Part shown: in pieces, positions 15,349-23,823 of the stretch
Position numbering within the stretch: the first letter of the stretch is position 1
Layout of the letters: every line of letters begins with the position of its first letter
Assembly (NCBI RefSeq): GCF_039542035.1
Contig: NZ_BAABHJ010000023.1
Coordinates: 1-64,000, forward strand
DNA from: Actinoallomurus liliacearum
Lineage (GTDB): Bacteria > Actinomycetota > Actinomycetes > Streptosporangiales > Streptosporangiaceae
Reading direction: 5' to 3'
Length of the DNA stretch: 64,000 nt
The notes under the pieces: model-generated
Seen by the model: only the letters and a program-made list of their open reading frames with translations
What the model was told of the DNA's origin: nothing
The model's database searches: none
Program-made: the position numbers and the translations under genes

Positions 15349-16166
15349 CCGCCTTCACCTCGCCGATGAGCCGCCGCCTGCGCTGGACGTTCACCGACGG
15401 GCTGACCCTGGTCGGCCGCGAGCTGGGACGCCTGCGGCAGAACCCCGGGGAACTCATCGCCGCACTGATCTTCCCGGCCATCATGGTCGTGCTGTTCGGG
15501 TACGTCTTCGGCAGCGCGATCCAGGTGCCGGGCGGCGGGAACTACCGCGAGTACCTCATGCCCGGGCTGTTCTCGATGGTGACCTTCTCGTCGGTGATGG
15601 GAGTCATGGTGCGGGTCGCCACCGACGCCTCCCGCGGCGTGATGGACCGGTTCCGGTCCATGCCGATGGCGCGGTCGGCGGTGCCGTTCGGGCAGACCGG
15701 CGCCGACTCCCTGACCGGTCTGCTGTCGCTGGCCATCATGGTGGGGGCGGGCCTGCTGGTGGGATGGCAGCCCCACCGCGGCCTGATTCCCACGGCCGAG
15801 GCGTTCCTGCTGCTGATGGTGCTGCGGTACGCGCTGAGCTGGGCGGGCGTCTACGTGGGCCTGGTGGTGAAGAACGACCAGGTCGCCGACCAGTTGGTGC
15901 CGCTGTTCTTTCCGGTCACGATGCTGTCCAACTCGTACGTCCCCACGGGCGGGATGCCAGGGTGGCTGCGGTTCCTGGCCGACTGGAACCCGGTCAGCGC
16001 GCTCACCGCCGCCTCCCGGGAGCTGTTCGGCAATCCGGGTGCCCCGTCCGGGCACGTGGCCTGGCCGCTCGCGCATCCGGTGGCCGCCGTCCTGCTCTGG
16101 TCGGCCGCGCTGCTGGTGGTGTTCGTCCCGCTGTCGGTCCGCACCTATACGCGCCGGGGCCGGTGA
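15345..16166 (+). CDS. ABC-2 type exporter permease, DrrB-like
   Basis: A 273-residue inner-membrane protein with six predicted membrane segments (for example LIFPAIMVVLFGYVFG and LLSLAIMVGAGLLVGW) and the ABC-2 signature region near NDQVADQLVPLFFPVTMLS. Its start overlaps the ATPase stop in ATGA, showing translational coupling. Partner of the preceding ATPase. Confidence 0.93.
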   Translation: MTAFTSPMSRRLRWTFTDGLTLVGRELGRLRQNPGELIAALIFPAIMVVLFGYVFGSAIQVPGGGNYREYLMPGLFSMVTFSSVMGVMVRVATDASRGVMDRFRSMPMARSAVPFGQTGADSLTGLLSLAIMVGAGLLVGWQPHRGLIPTAEAFLLLMVLRYALSWAGVYVGLVVKNDQVADQLVPLFFPVTMLSNSYVPTGGMPGWLRFLADWNPVSALTAASRELFGNPGAPSGHVAWPLAHPVAAVLLWSAALLVVFVPLSVRTYTRRGR

Positions 16167-16278
16167 AGGCCAGAGCCGGTGGGGCGCGGACGGGCCTTCG
16201 GCCCCGTGGTCCGGCGTCGATGGTCCTCTCGCGGGCAGGTACGGCGGCGATCGGCCCCGGCGGCGACCGCGCGGACGC

Positions 16279-17319
16279 TCAACGGTGGGCGGTCAGCGGC
16301 GCGTGGTGGTCGGTGCCGCCGCGGGGGTCGGGGTCGGCGTGGACGGTGGCGGCCCTCAGGCGGGGGATCGCGTGGATGAGGGCGTGCTCGGCGTCGACCG
16401 CGATCGTGTGCGCCTGGACGGCGGTCGCGCCGGCGTCGACGATGACGTCGCATTCGGCGCGTAGGTGGTGGCCGATCCAGCGCATCCGTACCTGCCCAAG
16501 GCCCAGCACGCCGGGGGTGGCGCGCAAGGTCGTCTCGGCGTGGTCGATCAGGGCCGGGTCGACGGCGTCCATGAGCCGCCGGTAGACCTCGCGGGCGGCT
16601 TGGCGCAGGACGGACAGGATCGCGATGGTGATGAGCAGGCCGACGATCGGGTCGGCCTGGCGCCAGCCCAGAGCGGCTCCGGCCGCCCCCGCAAGGACGG
16701 CCAGGGAGGTGAACCCGTCGGTGCGGGCGTGCAGCCCGTCGGCGATCAAGGCGGCAGAGCCGATCTTGCGACCGACGCGGATCCGGTAGCGGGCGACCAG
16801 TTCGTTGCCGGCGAACCCGGCCAGGGCCGCCGCGGCGACCGCCCACAGATTCGACACGTCCTGCGGGTGGGCCAGGCGCTGGACGGCGGCGTAGGCGGCG
16901 GCGACGGAGGAGGCCGCGATGGTCGTCACGATCACCACGCCGGCCAGGTCCTCGGCCCGCCCGTAGCCGTAGGTGTAGCGACGGGTCGGCGAGCGGCGGC
17001 CCAGCCAGAACGCCACTCCCAGCGGCACCGCCGTCAGCGCGTCGGCGGCATTGTGCAGCGTGTCGCCCAGCAGAGCGACCGACCCGGAGAAGGCGACGAC
17101 GAGCGCCTGGATCACCGTGGTGGCGCCGAGCCCGGCCAGGGAGACCCACAACGCCCGCATTCCCTCGGCCGAGGACTCCATCGCCGCATCCACCTTGTCG
17201 GCCGCTTCATGGGAATGCGGCCGCACCAGATGAGTGATCTTCCCCCACCACCCGGACGATTCAACGTGCCCATATCCGTGGCCGTGCTGATGGCCGGCGG
17301 CTGACTGGTGATCGGTCAT
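16279..17319 (-). CDS. Cation diffusion facilitator (CDF) metal exporter
   Basis: A 346-residue CDF protein expected to export Zn2+ or similar ions in exchange for protons. A His-rich start (HQHGHGYGH, residues 9-17) precedes six membrane segments; the metal-site HxxxD pairs are DTLHNAADALT and DGLHARTDGF, and a cytoplasmic C-terminal ferredoxin-like domain follows. ATG was chosen over a GTG eight codons upstream. No metal-sensing regulator is adjacent. Confidence 0.92.
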   Translation of the reverse strand: MTDHQSAAGHQHGHGYGHVESSGWWGKITHLVRPHSHEAADKVDAAMESSAEGMRALWVSLAGLGATTVIQALVVAFSGSVALLGDTLHNAADALTAVPLGVAFWLGRRSPTRRYTYGYGRAEDLAGVVIVTTIAASSVAAAYAAVQRLAHPQDVSNLWAVAAAALAGFAGNELVARYRIRVGRKIGSAALIADGLHARTDGFTSLAVLAGAAGAALGWRQADPIVGLLITIAILSVLRQAAREVYRRLMDAVDPALIDHAETTLRATPGVLGLGQVRMRWIGHHLRAECDVIVDAGATAVQAHTIAVDAEHALIHAIPRLRAATVHADPDPRGGTDHHAPLTAHR

Positions 17320-17422
17320 GGGCCCAGGATCGCGGAGGATCACGGCTGCAGCATCTCGATACCTACGCAGGTCACGCGGTTGCGAACCGCTCGCGGTAGC
17401 CGGGAATCCTCGACTGGACGTC

Positions 17423-17456
17423 CGTACGGCCCCGGGCTCGTGCCCGGGGCCGTACG
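17423..17456 (-). terminator. Terminator of the HNH nuclease gene
   Basis: A perfect 15-bp stem (arm CGTACGGCCCCGGGC) with loop TCGT just past the nuclease stop. Confidence 0.8.
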
Positions 17457-17464
17457 GCGCCGGC

Positions 17465-18097
17465 TCAGCAGGTGTTCAGCATGCTGGTCAGCGCGGACTT
17501 CTCCGCACTCTGCAGGGTCAGGTTGTAGTACCACTTGACCTGGATCCAGGCGCGCGCGTAGGTGCACCAGAACGACGTCAACGACGGCTTCCAGGTCGTG
17601 GGGTCCTGGTCGCCCTTGGCCTGGTTCACGTTGTCGGTGACGGCCCACAGCTCGGGGCCGCCCAGGTCGTTGGCGTACGCCTGGCGCTGCGCGGTCGTCC
17701 ACGCCCACGCGCCGGACCGCCAGGCCTCGGCGAGCGGGACCATGTGGTCGATGTCCACGTCGGACGCGGCGGTCCAGGTCGCCCCGTCGTACGGGCTGTA
17801 CCAGCGCCCGGAGGTGGCGGCGCAGCTCGAGTCGGTGACGACGTTCGTGCCGTCCCGCTTGAGCACCTCCTCGCGGGTGTTGCACGTCCCGCTGATGGTG
17901 ATCCAGTGCGGGAACAGTGAGCGGTCGTAGGTGGACTGGTGGCTCTCGGCGGCGACGGTGAGCGTGGCCAGCCGGGACGCCGCGGTACTCGCGGAGGGGA
18001 TGTTCGGCGGGGTTGCGTTCGCGGTTCCGGCCGTGGCGGCCGTCAGCGCGACGACGAGCGACAGCGTTGCGGTGACGGCGGCGAAGGCTCGCTTCAC
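17465..18097 (-). CDS. Secreted HNH nuclease (DUF1524/GmrSD C-terminal type)
   Basis: A 210-residue exported protein. A signal peptide (AAVTATLSLVVALTAATAG, cleavage near ANA) is followed by a nuclease domain with VDIDHMVPLAEAW, the His/Asp HNH core, and DNVNQAKGDQDPTTW. Two to four cysteines could form disulphides outside the cell. Expected to degrade extracellular DNA. The GTG start follows AGGAGGAGAACGCTC; the terminator is downstream. Confidence 0.9.
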   Translation of the reverse strand: MKRAFAAVTATLSLVVALTAATAGTANATPPNIPSASTAASRLATLTVAAESHQSTYDRSLFPHWITISGTCNTREEVLKRDGTNVVTDSSCAATSGRWYSPYDGATWTAASDVDIDHMVPLAEAWRSGAWAWTTAQRQAYANDLGGPELWAVTDNVNQAKGDQDPTTWKPSLTSFWCTYARAWIQVKWYYNLTLQSAEKSALTSMLNTC

Positions 18098-18742
18098 GAG
18101 CGTTCTCCTCCTGCCCGCTGCTCCGGCCAGGCGGGGGACTGGACAGGTACGGAGCAGTCGACACACGGAGAGTCGCCGAACGTGACAGGTGGCGAAATGT
18201 CACCTGTTGATCCTCAATACTCCTTAATTCGTCGTAAATCGCCCGTGACGCATCGTGAGCTGGGCGAAGAGTCGCGAGCCGCTCATCCGCGCCGCGACAA
18301 GGTTCAGCGCGGGCCTCCGCCGCGTACAGCGCCCTGCCGCTCACCGGCCACGGCGCGTTCATCTCCGGAGGGAGGGTGGGGTGATCAAAGGGTGCCCTGG
18401 TCATCCGAGCTTTGCCCGGAGCTTTGCCGTGACCTGGCACACCTGAGCGGGGTGTCCGAACCAGCCTCCGCCGAACCCGCCCGCCCCGCCGCATCCGGTG
18501 ATCTGAACGCGACCCGGTCACCTCCGAGTTCCGCCCGGTCAGGGACGGTGCGGTCCTCGGCTCTGTCGTCCCTTAGCCGATGTTCCGGGCGGGGGTGAAC
18601 GTGCGTGCGCGTCGGCCGACCTGCGCGGCTCACGCCGGTGAGGGCCAGTTGACGAGGGATTAAGCGCTGTGAAACCACCCTGAAACAGCACCAAGTGCAG
18701 GATTGAGGTGTTCGAGAGCCAGCGTGAGAAGGGACCGAAACG
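18098..18742. other. Long spacer upstream of the nuclease gene
   Basis: 645 bases with no convincing gene. The only structured site is the inverted repeat ACAGGTG-9N-CACCTGT at 18185-18207, about 90 bases upstream of the nuclease start and a candidate operator. A direct repeat GAGCTTTGCC occurs twice near 18410. The rest may be decayed sequence. Confidence 0.5.
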
Positions 18743-19372
18743 TTGCTGTTCACGCCCGTCGCCCCGGTTCCGACCGTGCACCACCTGCCCGGTCACGATC
18801 GCTGGCATCCGGAGATCCCGCCCGTCGCCGAACTGATCGCGGGCGGCTCCGTTCGAATGCGGTGTCAGGGCGGCGAGCTGCTGTGTGGCCCGGTCGGAGT
18901 GGTCGGCGCGGAGCCCGGCGACCTTCTCATGGTCGAGGTGCTCGGCATCGGCGGTACGGACGGCCGCCCCGCGACCGGCGCGCACCCGGGCATCCTCGGT
19001 CTCGCCCCGTCGCACGCGATGCTCCGGGACCCCGCCGGTGATCCGACCGGCGCGGTCTTCGGCCGCGTCGCGCCGACCACGGCCGGACACGCCCACGTCG
19101 CCGCGTACCGGGACCGGGCCTCCTGCCGGGCCCTCACGCCACGGTCGCAGATCCTGCTGCCCGTGCACGTGGCCGGTGCCCGCATCTCCGTGGGAGACCT
19201 GCACTTTCTCGAGCGGGGCCGCTGCCGTACCGCCGACGGCTGGATCGACCTGCGCATGCATCTGACCAAGCGGGGAGTCGAACGGTTCCGGATCACCGAA
19301 CCGGTGCTCATGCCGCTCACGACCAGCTCCCTTGACGCGACCGTCGCCGGTCTGACCGCCGACGTCGCCTGA
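18743..19372 (+). CDS. Shortened acetamidase/formamidase-like protein
   Basis: A 209-residue relative of the FmdA/AmdA family, whose usual members have 300-400 residues. Recognisable segments are GAEPGDLLMVEVLGIGG, HPGILGLAPSHAML, RSQILLPVHVAGARISVGDLH and a final strand region, but the parts between them are missing, including much of the metal/substrate site. The start is a weak TTG behind GAAGGGA. I infer internal in-frame loss; it may be inactive or a reduced variant. No transporter or regulator accompanies it. Confidence 0.6.
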   Translation: MLFTPVAPVPTVHHLPGHDRWHPEIPPVAELIAGGSVRMRCQGGELLCGPVGVVGAEPGDLLMVEVLGIGGTDGRPATGAHPGILGLAPSHAMLRDPAGDPTGAVFGRVAPTTAGHAHVAAYRDRASCRALTPRSQILLPVHVAGARISVGDLHFLERGRCRTADGWIDLRMHLTKRGVERFRITEPVLMPLTTSSLDATVAGLTADVA

Positions 19373-19510
19373 AGCTCGCGCAGGCGCGCGAAGGAGGAGG
19401 TGAGTGCCTAGCGGATAGCGTTCGGAAACCGTCAGGAGGCACCGACGCCGGGGGGAGCGACTCGTCTCCCGCGCCCCCCGGCGTTTCCTGTGCGTGGCAT
19501 GCTGGAGGCG

Positions 19511-19798
19511 ATGGACGACTCCGACCTGGTCGGATTCGCCACCAGGCTGTTCGGCCTCGCCCGGACCGGCCAGGCCGCGGCGCTGGCCGCGTACGTCGAC
19601 GCCGGCGTCCCGGCCGACCTCACCAACGACAAGGGCGACTCCCTGCTGATGCTCGCCGCCTACCACGGCCACGCGGACACGAACGACCGGGGCCAGACGC
19701 CCGACGCGGGCGCCGACCCCACCGCGGGGAACCCCTCAGCCGTCGAGGCCGCCCGGATGTTCGGCCATGACGACCTCCTGGCCTGGTTCGAGGGGTAG
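19511..19798 (+). CDS. Shortened ankyrin-repeat protein
   Basis: A 95-residue protein. The N-terminus (SDLVGFATRLFGLARTGQAAA, split over two helices) and one ankyrin unit (GDSLLMLAAYHGHADT) are normal, but the next repeats are cut: HADT runs straight into NDRGQTP and then DAGADPTAGNPSAVEAARMFG. Full-length actinomycete relatives carry complete repeats at both junctions, so about 35 residues appear deleted in frame. GGAGG lies three bases before ATG. Confidence 0.65.
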   Translation: MDDSDLVGFATRLFGLARTGQAAALAAYVDAGVPADLTNDKGDSLLMLAAYHGHADTNDRGQTPDAGADPTAGNPSAVEAARMFGHDDLLAWFEG

Positions 19799-19812
19799 CG
19801 CCAGGGGCCGCG

Positions 19813-20235
19813 TCAGCCGGACGCCTGGTCGCTGTCCCGGAAGCTGCCCCAGCCGTGCCAGCGGTCGATCTCGATCCAGGCGCTGACCCGGCCGCGGTCC
19901 CGTTGCGGGTACGGCCGGCCCCCGTACTGCACGGACAGCCGGTCGATGTCGGAGAGGTCCTCGTCGTCGCGGATCTCGGTCACGTGGCCGATGAGGGTCA
20001 CGTGGGTGTACCAGTTATCGGAGTCGAGGACCGTCAGCGTGACCCGGGCGTCGTTGCGAAGGTGGTCGAGCCGCTTGCGGCCCCCGTCCATGTTGATCAG
20101 CACCCGGCCGTCGTCCCACAGGTACCAGGTGGCCGTGGACACCGGCTGCCCGTCGGATCGCACGGTGGCGATGACGGCGGGGTTGGGCTTCTTCAGCATG
20201 GCGATCGCGTCCTCCGGGAGCGGCGGCTTCGACAT
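19813..20235 (-). CDS. PPOX-class (F420-dependent type) oxidoreductase
   Basis: A 140-residue split-barrel protein. The core KKPNPAVIATVRSDGQPVST (residues 15-34) and the WYLWDDGRVLINMDGGRKR strand-turn match PPOX-family enzymes using F420 or FMN. Cofactor cannot be decided from sequence alone; the presence of cofC supports F420. An AAGGAGGACGCGTC site precedes ATG. It is divergent from the FAD monooxygenase with two palindromes in the 350-base spacer. Confidence 0.85.
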   Translation of the reverse strand: MSKPPLPEDAIAMLKKPNPAVIATVRSDGQPVSTATWYLWDDGRVLINMDGGRKRLDHLRNDARVTLTVLDSDNWYTHVTLIGHVTEIRDDEDLSDIDRLSVQYGGRPYPQRDRGRVSAWIEIDRWHGWGSFRDSDQASG

Positions 20236-20461
20236 GACGCGTCCTCCTTCTGCGATGCGCGGCCCCGTGGGGCGGCCACGCCGGGTGATCGACGGGATGC
20301 ATCTCCACGCTGCCACACCCGTCCGCGCCACCGCGCAGCGCCCCTCTCAGGGCGTCGACGGCCGGTCGTCGTCGACAGCCGCGGAAGCATCGCCAGGAGA
20401 TCGATCTCTGCGCCAGGGTCGCCATCGGCGGGTCGTTTGGCGACCATGAATCCTTCTTTGA

Positions 20462-20544
20462 ATATCTAAGTTAGGTATATAGTCTGCCTCGGACGGCGCA
20501 GCGACCGGAGGTCCACCACGCCGTCAAAAAGTTTACCTAAGGTA
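20462..20544. promoter_or_regulatory. Two palindromic operator candidates upstream of the FAD monooxygenase
   Basis: ATATCTAAGTTAGGTAT (20462-20478, one mismatched pair) and TACCTAAGGTA (20534-20544, perfect) both carry TACCTAA-type half sites. The AT-rich stretch around the first may hold the promoter. No regulator gene is next to them, so the binding protein would be encoded elsewhere. Confidence 0.45.
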
Positions 20545-20589
20545 GCTAAGTAGCCGCTCGTTCCGGCGGTGCGACTGGAAGGAGCAGCG

Positions 20590-21780
20590 ATGAGCGGTTC
20601 GACGAGAGGCACCGTCCTGATCTCCGGCGCCAGCATCGCCGGTCCGGCCCTGGCCTTCTGGCTCGGCCGGTACGGCTTCGACGTCACGGTCGTGGAGAAG
20701 GCGGCGGCGCTGCGCGGCGGCGGTTACCCCATCGACATCCGGGGCACCGCGCTCGAGGTCGTCCGGCGCATGGGAGTGCATTCCCAACTGCGGGAGGTCC
20801 ACGTCGGCACCCGGCGACTCACCTTCCTGAACCCCGACGGCAGTCCGATCACCTCGCTCCGGCCCGCCGCCCTGGTCGGCGGAGCCGAGGGCTCGGACCT
20901 GGAGGTTCCCCGGGGGGATCTCGCCGAGATCCTGTACGACGCGGTCCGCGACCACACCGAGTTCCTCTTCGACGACTCCATCGCCGCCCTCGACGACCAC
21001 GAGGGGGGAGTGGACGTGACGTTCCGCAGCGGGGCCAAGCGCACGTTCGACCTCGTCGTCGGCGCCGACGGCCTGCACTCCCACACCAGGCGTCTCGTCC
21101 TCGGCCCGGAGGAGCCCTTCCACCGTTACATCGGGTACTGCTTCGCGGGCTTCACCATGCCCGACGACCTCGGCCTCTCCCACGAAGGCGTCATGTGGAA
21201 CAGGCCAGGCCGGGCCGCCGCCCTCTACGCCGCCGGCGACGAGCTGTTCGGCATCTTGAGCTTCACCCGCCCCGAGCCGCCCTTCGCCGCCTTCCGGAAC
21301 CCGGACGCGCAACGCGACCTCGTCGCGTCGGTCTTCCCCGACGAGGAGTGGGAGATCCCGCGCATGACCGCGGCCATGCGTGCCTCCGACGACCTCTTCT
21401 TCGACGTCGTCAGCCAGATCCACCTGCCCCGGTGGTCCGCCGGGCGGGTCGCCCTCGTCGGGGACGCCGCGTACGCGCCGTCGTTCCTCACCGGGCAGGG
21501 GACGAGCCTGGCGCTGGTCGGCGCGTACATGCTCGCCGGTGAACTGGCCACCGCGCCGGACCACACGGCGGCGTTCACCGCGTACGAACGGTCCACGCGC
21601 GCGTTCGTCGAGCTGAACCAGGCGCTCGTCACCGAGGGGAACGCCGCCCTCTTCCCCAGCACCCCGGAGGCCCTGGCCGAGCGCAACGACGCGCTGCGCC
21701 GGCTCACCGCCCTGCCCGGTGAGACCGAACGCCCCGAGCACTCGGCGCTCACCCTTCCCGCCTTCGCCTCCGCGACCTGA
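20590..21780 (+). CDS. FAD-dependent aromatic-type monooxygenase
   Basis: A 396-residue group A flavoprotein monooxygenase. The FAD motif is GASIAGPALAFWLGRYG at residues 13-29, the NADPH/FAD DG motif is GADGLHSHTRR near 160, and the GD motif is LVGDAAYAPSFLTGQGTSLA near 295. It hydroxylates an unknown small molecule; relatives inactivate tetracyclines or act in catabolism. An AAGGAGCAGCG site precedes ATG. Probably a single-gene unit ending at a bidirectional terminator. Confidence 0.9.
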   Translation: MSGSTRGTVLISGASIAGPALAFWLGRYGFDVTVVEKAAALRGGGYPIDIRGTALEVVRRMGVHSQLREVHVGTRRLTFLNPDGSPITSLRPAALVGGAEGSDLEVPRGDLAEILYDAVRDHTEFLFDDSIAALDDHEGGVDVTFRSGAKRTFDLVVGADGLHSHTRRLVLGPEEPFHRYIGYCFAGFTMPDDLGLSHEGVMWNRPGRAAALYAAGDELFGILSFTRPEPPFAAFRNPDAQRDLVASVFPDEEWEIPRMTAAMRASDDLFFDVVSQIHLPRWSAGRVALVGDAAYAPSFLTGQGTSLALVGAYMLAGELATAPDHTAAFTAYERSTRAFVELNQALVTEGNAALFPSTPEALAERNDALRRLTALPGETERPEHSALTLPAFASAT

Positions 21781-21798
21781 CAGCCGAAGGGCATAAGA

Positions 21799-21834
21799 GA
21801 ACGGTCCGGCCGCTGCTCGCGGACCGGACCGTTC
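21799..21834. terminator. Bidirectional terminator
   Basis: Perfect 11-bp arms (GAACGGTCCGG and its complement) around a 14-base loop, between the convergent ends of the monooxygenase and sigma factor genes. Confidence 0.7.
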
Positions 21835-21858
21835 GTCGTTTTCGTCGTGGCGACCGCG

Positions 21859-22815
21859 TCACGCGGCCAGGGGCACGTCCATGCGCTGGGCCATCTCCCG
21901 CATGCGGCGCAGGGCGGCCAGCTCCATCTGGCGGACCCGCTCGGCGGACACACCGAGGCGGCTGGCGATCTCCCGGCGGCTGTGCTCGGTGCCGTCCTCC
22001 AGGCCGAACCGGGCCCGCAGTACGGTCGCCTCGCGCGGCTCCAGGCGCTCCAGCATGTCGTCGATGATCTCGAGCTGGACGCCGGCCATGGCCTCGTCCT
22101 CGGGTGACGGGGTGCTCTCGTCCGCCAGCAGGTCGCCGAGCGAGGTCTCCTCGTCCTCGCCGACCACCGCGTCCAGGCTCGCCGGGGTGCGGTCCCAGCG
22201 GTCCAGCTCGCCGATGCGCTCGACCGGCAGGTCCAGTTCGGCGGCCAGCTCCTCGCTGGTCGGCTCCGAACCGGTCAGCAGCACGAGCTCACGGCGGGCC
22301 TTGCGCAGCCGGTTCACGTCGGTGTGCACCGCGCCCGGCAGCCGTACGGACCGCGACGAGTTGGCCAGCGCCCGGCCGATCGCCTGCCGGATCCACCAGG
22401 TCGCATAGGTGGAGAACTTGAAACCACGCCGCGGATCGAAGCCCTCGACGGCCCGGATCAGGCCGATCGTGCCCTCCTGAATCAGGTCGAGCAGGCTCAG
22501 GCCGTCCGTGGGGTACCGCCGGGCGACGCTGACGACGAGACGGAGATTGGCCAGGATGAAGCGGTCCTTCGCGGCGTCGCCGCGGGTCGCGAGCTCCTCC
22601 AGCTCCTCGCGGGTCGCGCCGTCCGGCAGCGTGCCCTCGTCGAGGTGGTTGTGGGCCAGCAGCCCGGCCTCCATCGCCAGCGCGAGCTCGATCTCCTCTT
22701 CGGCGCTCAGCAGTGGCGTGGCGGCGATCTCGTCGAGATAGGCCCCCAGCAGGTCGCCGTCCGCCGCCCGTCCCGGCCGCCTGACGCGCCTGCCGTCATT
22801 CGTGGTCGCCGCCAT
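21859..22815 (-). CDS. Group 2 sigma-70 family RNA polymerase sigma factor
   Basis: A 318-residue HrdA/SigB-like primary-type sigma factor. Region 1.2 is DLLGAYLDEIAATPLLS, region 2 includes DLIQEGTIGLIRAVEGFD and FSTYATWWIRQAIGRA, and region 4.2 is SRREIASRLGVSAERVRQME. It lacks the long N-terminal region 1.1 of the housekeeping sigma, so it is an alternative factor, often stress or growth-phase related. No anti-sigma gene is adjacent. Confidence 0.93.
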   Translation of the reverse strand: MAATTNDGRRVRRPGRAADGDLLGAYLDEIAATPLLSAEEEIELALAMEAGLLAHNHLDEGTLPDGATREELEELATRGDAAKDRFILANLRLVVSVARRYPTDGLSLLDLIQEGTIGLIRAVEGFDPRRGFKFSTYATWWIRQAIGRALANSSRSVRLPGAVHTDVNRLRKARRELVLLTGSEPTSEELAAELDLPVERIGELDRWDRTPASLDAVVGEDEETSLGDLLADESTPSPEDEAMAGVQLEIIDDMLERLEPREATVLRARFGLEDGTEHSRREIASRLGVSAERVRQMELAALRRMREMAQRMDVPLAA

Positions 22816-22909
22816 GGCCACCTCGCTCTCACATCGAATCCCAAACGGATCAACGCGGATGTGTCCTCTGCTGTTCCGCGATACCCGATTGCGGGCACCC
22901 TCAACACGA

Positions 22910-22946
22910 CAGAGAGCACCCGAGGCGTTGCCGCAGGTGCTCTCTG
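22910..22946 (-). terminator. yceI terminator
   Basis: An 11-bp stem (CAGAGAGCACC and GGTGCTCTCTG) with a 15-base loop between the YceI-like gene and the sigma factor gene. Confidence 0.65.
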
Positions 22947-22982
22947 CCATGGTGCGTCATGGCGACCGTGATGCGAGAGGTG

Positions 22983-23531
22983 TCAGGCGCGAACGGCCTG
23001 GATCTCCAGGGAGATGTCGACCTTGTCGCCGAGGAGGGCCTTGTCGCCGGACAGCGGCACGTTGAACTCGATGCCGTACTCCTTGCGGGAGAGCGAGCCG
23101 GTGGCGGTGAAGCCGGCGCGGGTGCCGCCCCACGGGTCCTCGCCGACGCCGTTGAACTCGACGTCGAGCGTGATCGGGCGGGAGACGCCGCGGATCGTGA
23201 GCTCGCCGTCGAGGAGGTTCTTGCCGCCCTCGCTCCGGACGCCCTTCGTCACGAACTTCATCGTCGGGTGGTTCTCGACGTCGAGGATGTCGGCGGACCG
23301 GACGTGCGCGTCCCGGTCGGCGTTGCGGGTGTCGATCGAGGTGATCTCGATCTCGGCGGTGGCGGTGGAGGCCAGCACGTCCTCGGCGATCTCGACGGAG
23401 CCGCTGAACGCGGTGAACGAGCCGCGAACCTTGGACATGAGGTGGCGGATGGTGAAGGTGACCTCGGAGTGGGCCGGGTCGATGTTCCAGGTGCCGGCGG
23501 TCAGGCCCAGCTCGGCGGCGGTTACGCTCAT
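22983..23531 (-). CDS. YceI-family lipid-binding protein
   Basis: A 182-residue lipocalin-like YceI protein: WNIDPAHSEVTFTIRHLMSKVRG (in two parts) opens the barrel, and RNADRDAHVRSADILDVENHP is the characteristic motif. No signal peptide, so this is the cytoplasmic form; it likely binds an isoprenoid or other lipid. Two TTGAA-NN-TTCAA sites upstream suggest MarR-type control, though no MarR gene is adjacent. Confidence 0.9.
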   Translation of the reverse strand: MSVTAAELGLTAGTWNIDPAHSEVTFTIRHLMSKVRGSFTAFSGSVEIAEDVLASTATAEIEITSIDTRNADRDAHVRSADILDVENHPTMKFVTKGVRSEGGKNLLDGELTIRGVSRPITLDVEFNGVGEDPWGGTRAGFTATGSLSRKEYGIEFNVPLSGDKALLGDKVDISLEIQAVRA

Positions 23532-23545
23532 GGTCGCTCCTGTGC

Positions 23546-23593
23546 TTGAATCTTCAACGATCGGAACGGTTCGGAGTTTAGTTGAAACTTCAA
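23546..23593. promoter_or_regulatory. Paired TTGAA-NN-TTCAA operators of the YceI gene
   Basis: TTGAATCTTCAA (23546-23557) and TTGAAACTTCAA (23582-23593) are perfect-armed 12-bp palindromes 36 bases apart, directly upstream of the start. The form is typical of MarR-family sites. Confidence 0.65.
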
Positions 23594-23710
23594 CCGAACA
23601 CAACTCCGTCCCGCACTTTTCGAACCGGCGTCGCACGCCCCGCATTCCGCCCCAGCGGGTCGGTACCCGCCACTGAGGTGTCCCGAACGCTCGGTCATCG
23701 CGTCGGCGAA

Positions 23711-23747
23711 GCGGGATGACGGTGGCATGGCGCCACCGTCATCCCGC
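23711..23747 (-). terminator. Terminator of the hemerythrin/Vgb operon
   Basis: A perfect 16-bp stem (arm GCGGGATGACGGTGGC) with a 5-base loop, about 75 bases past the vgb-like stop. Confidence 0.7.
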
Positions 23748-23823
23748 TCCCCCCGAGCGTTCCGCTCGGCGCCGCCCTCGTGGGCGGAGCGCCACGGTCA
23801 CTCCGGCGGTCGTTCGCAGGCGG

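Noticed and set aside
18743..21780. A biosynthetic gene cluster around the FAD monooxygenase
   Set aside because: No PKS, NRPS, RiPP or terpene core enzyme nearby; the genes are divergent single units with separate regulation.
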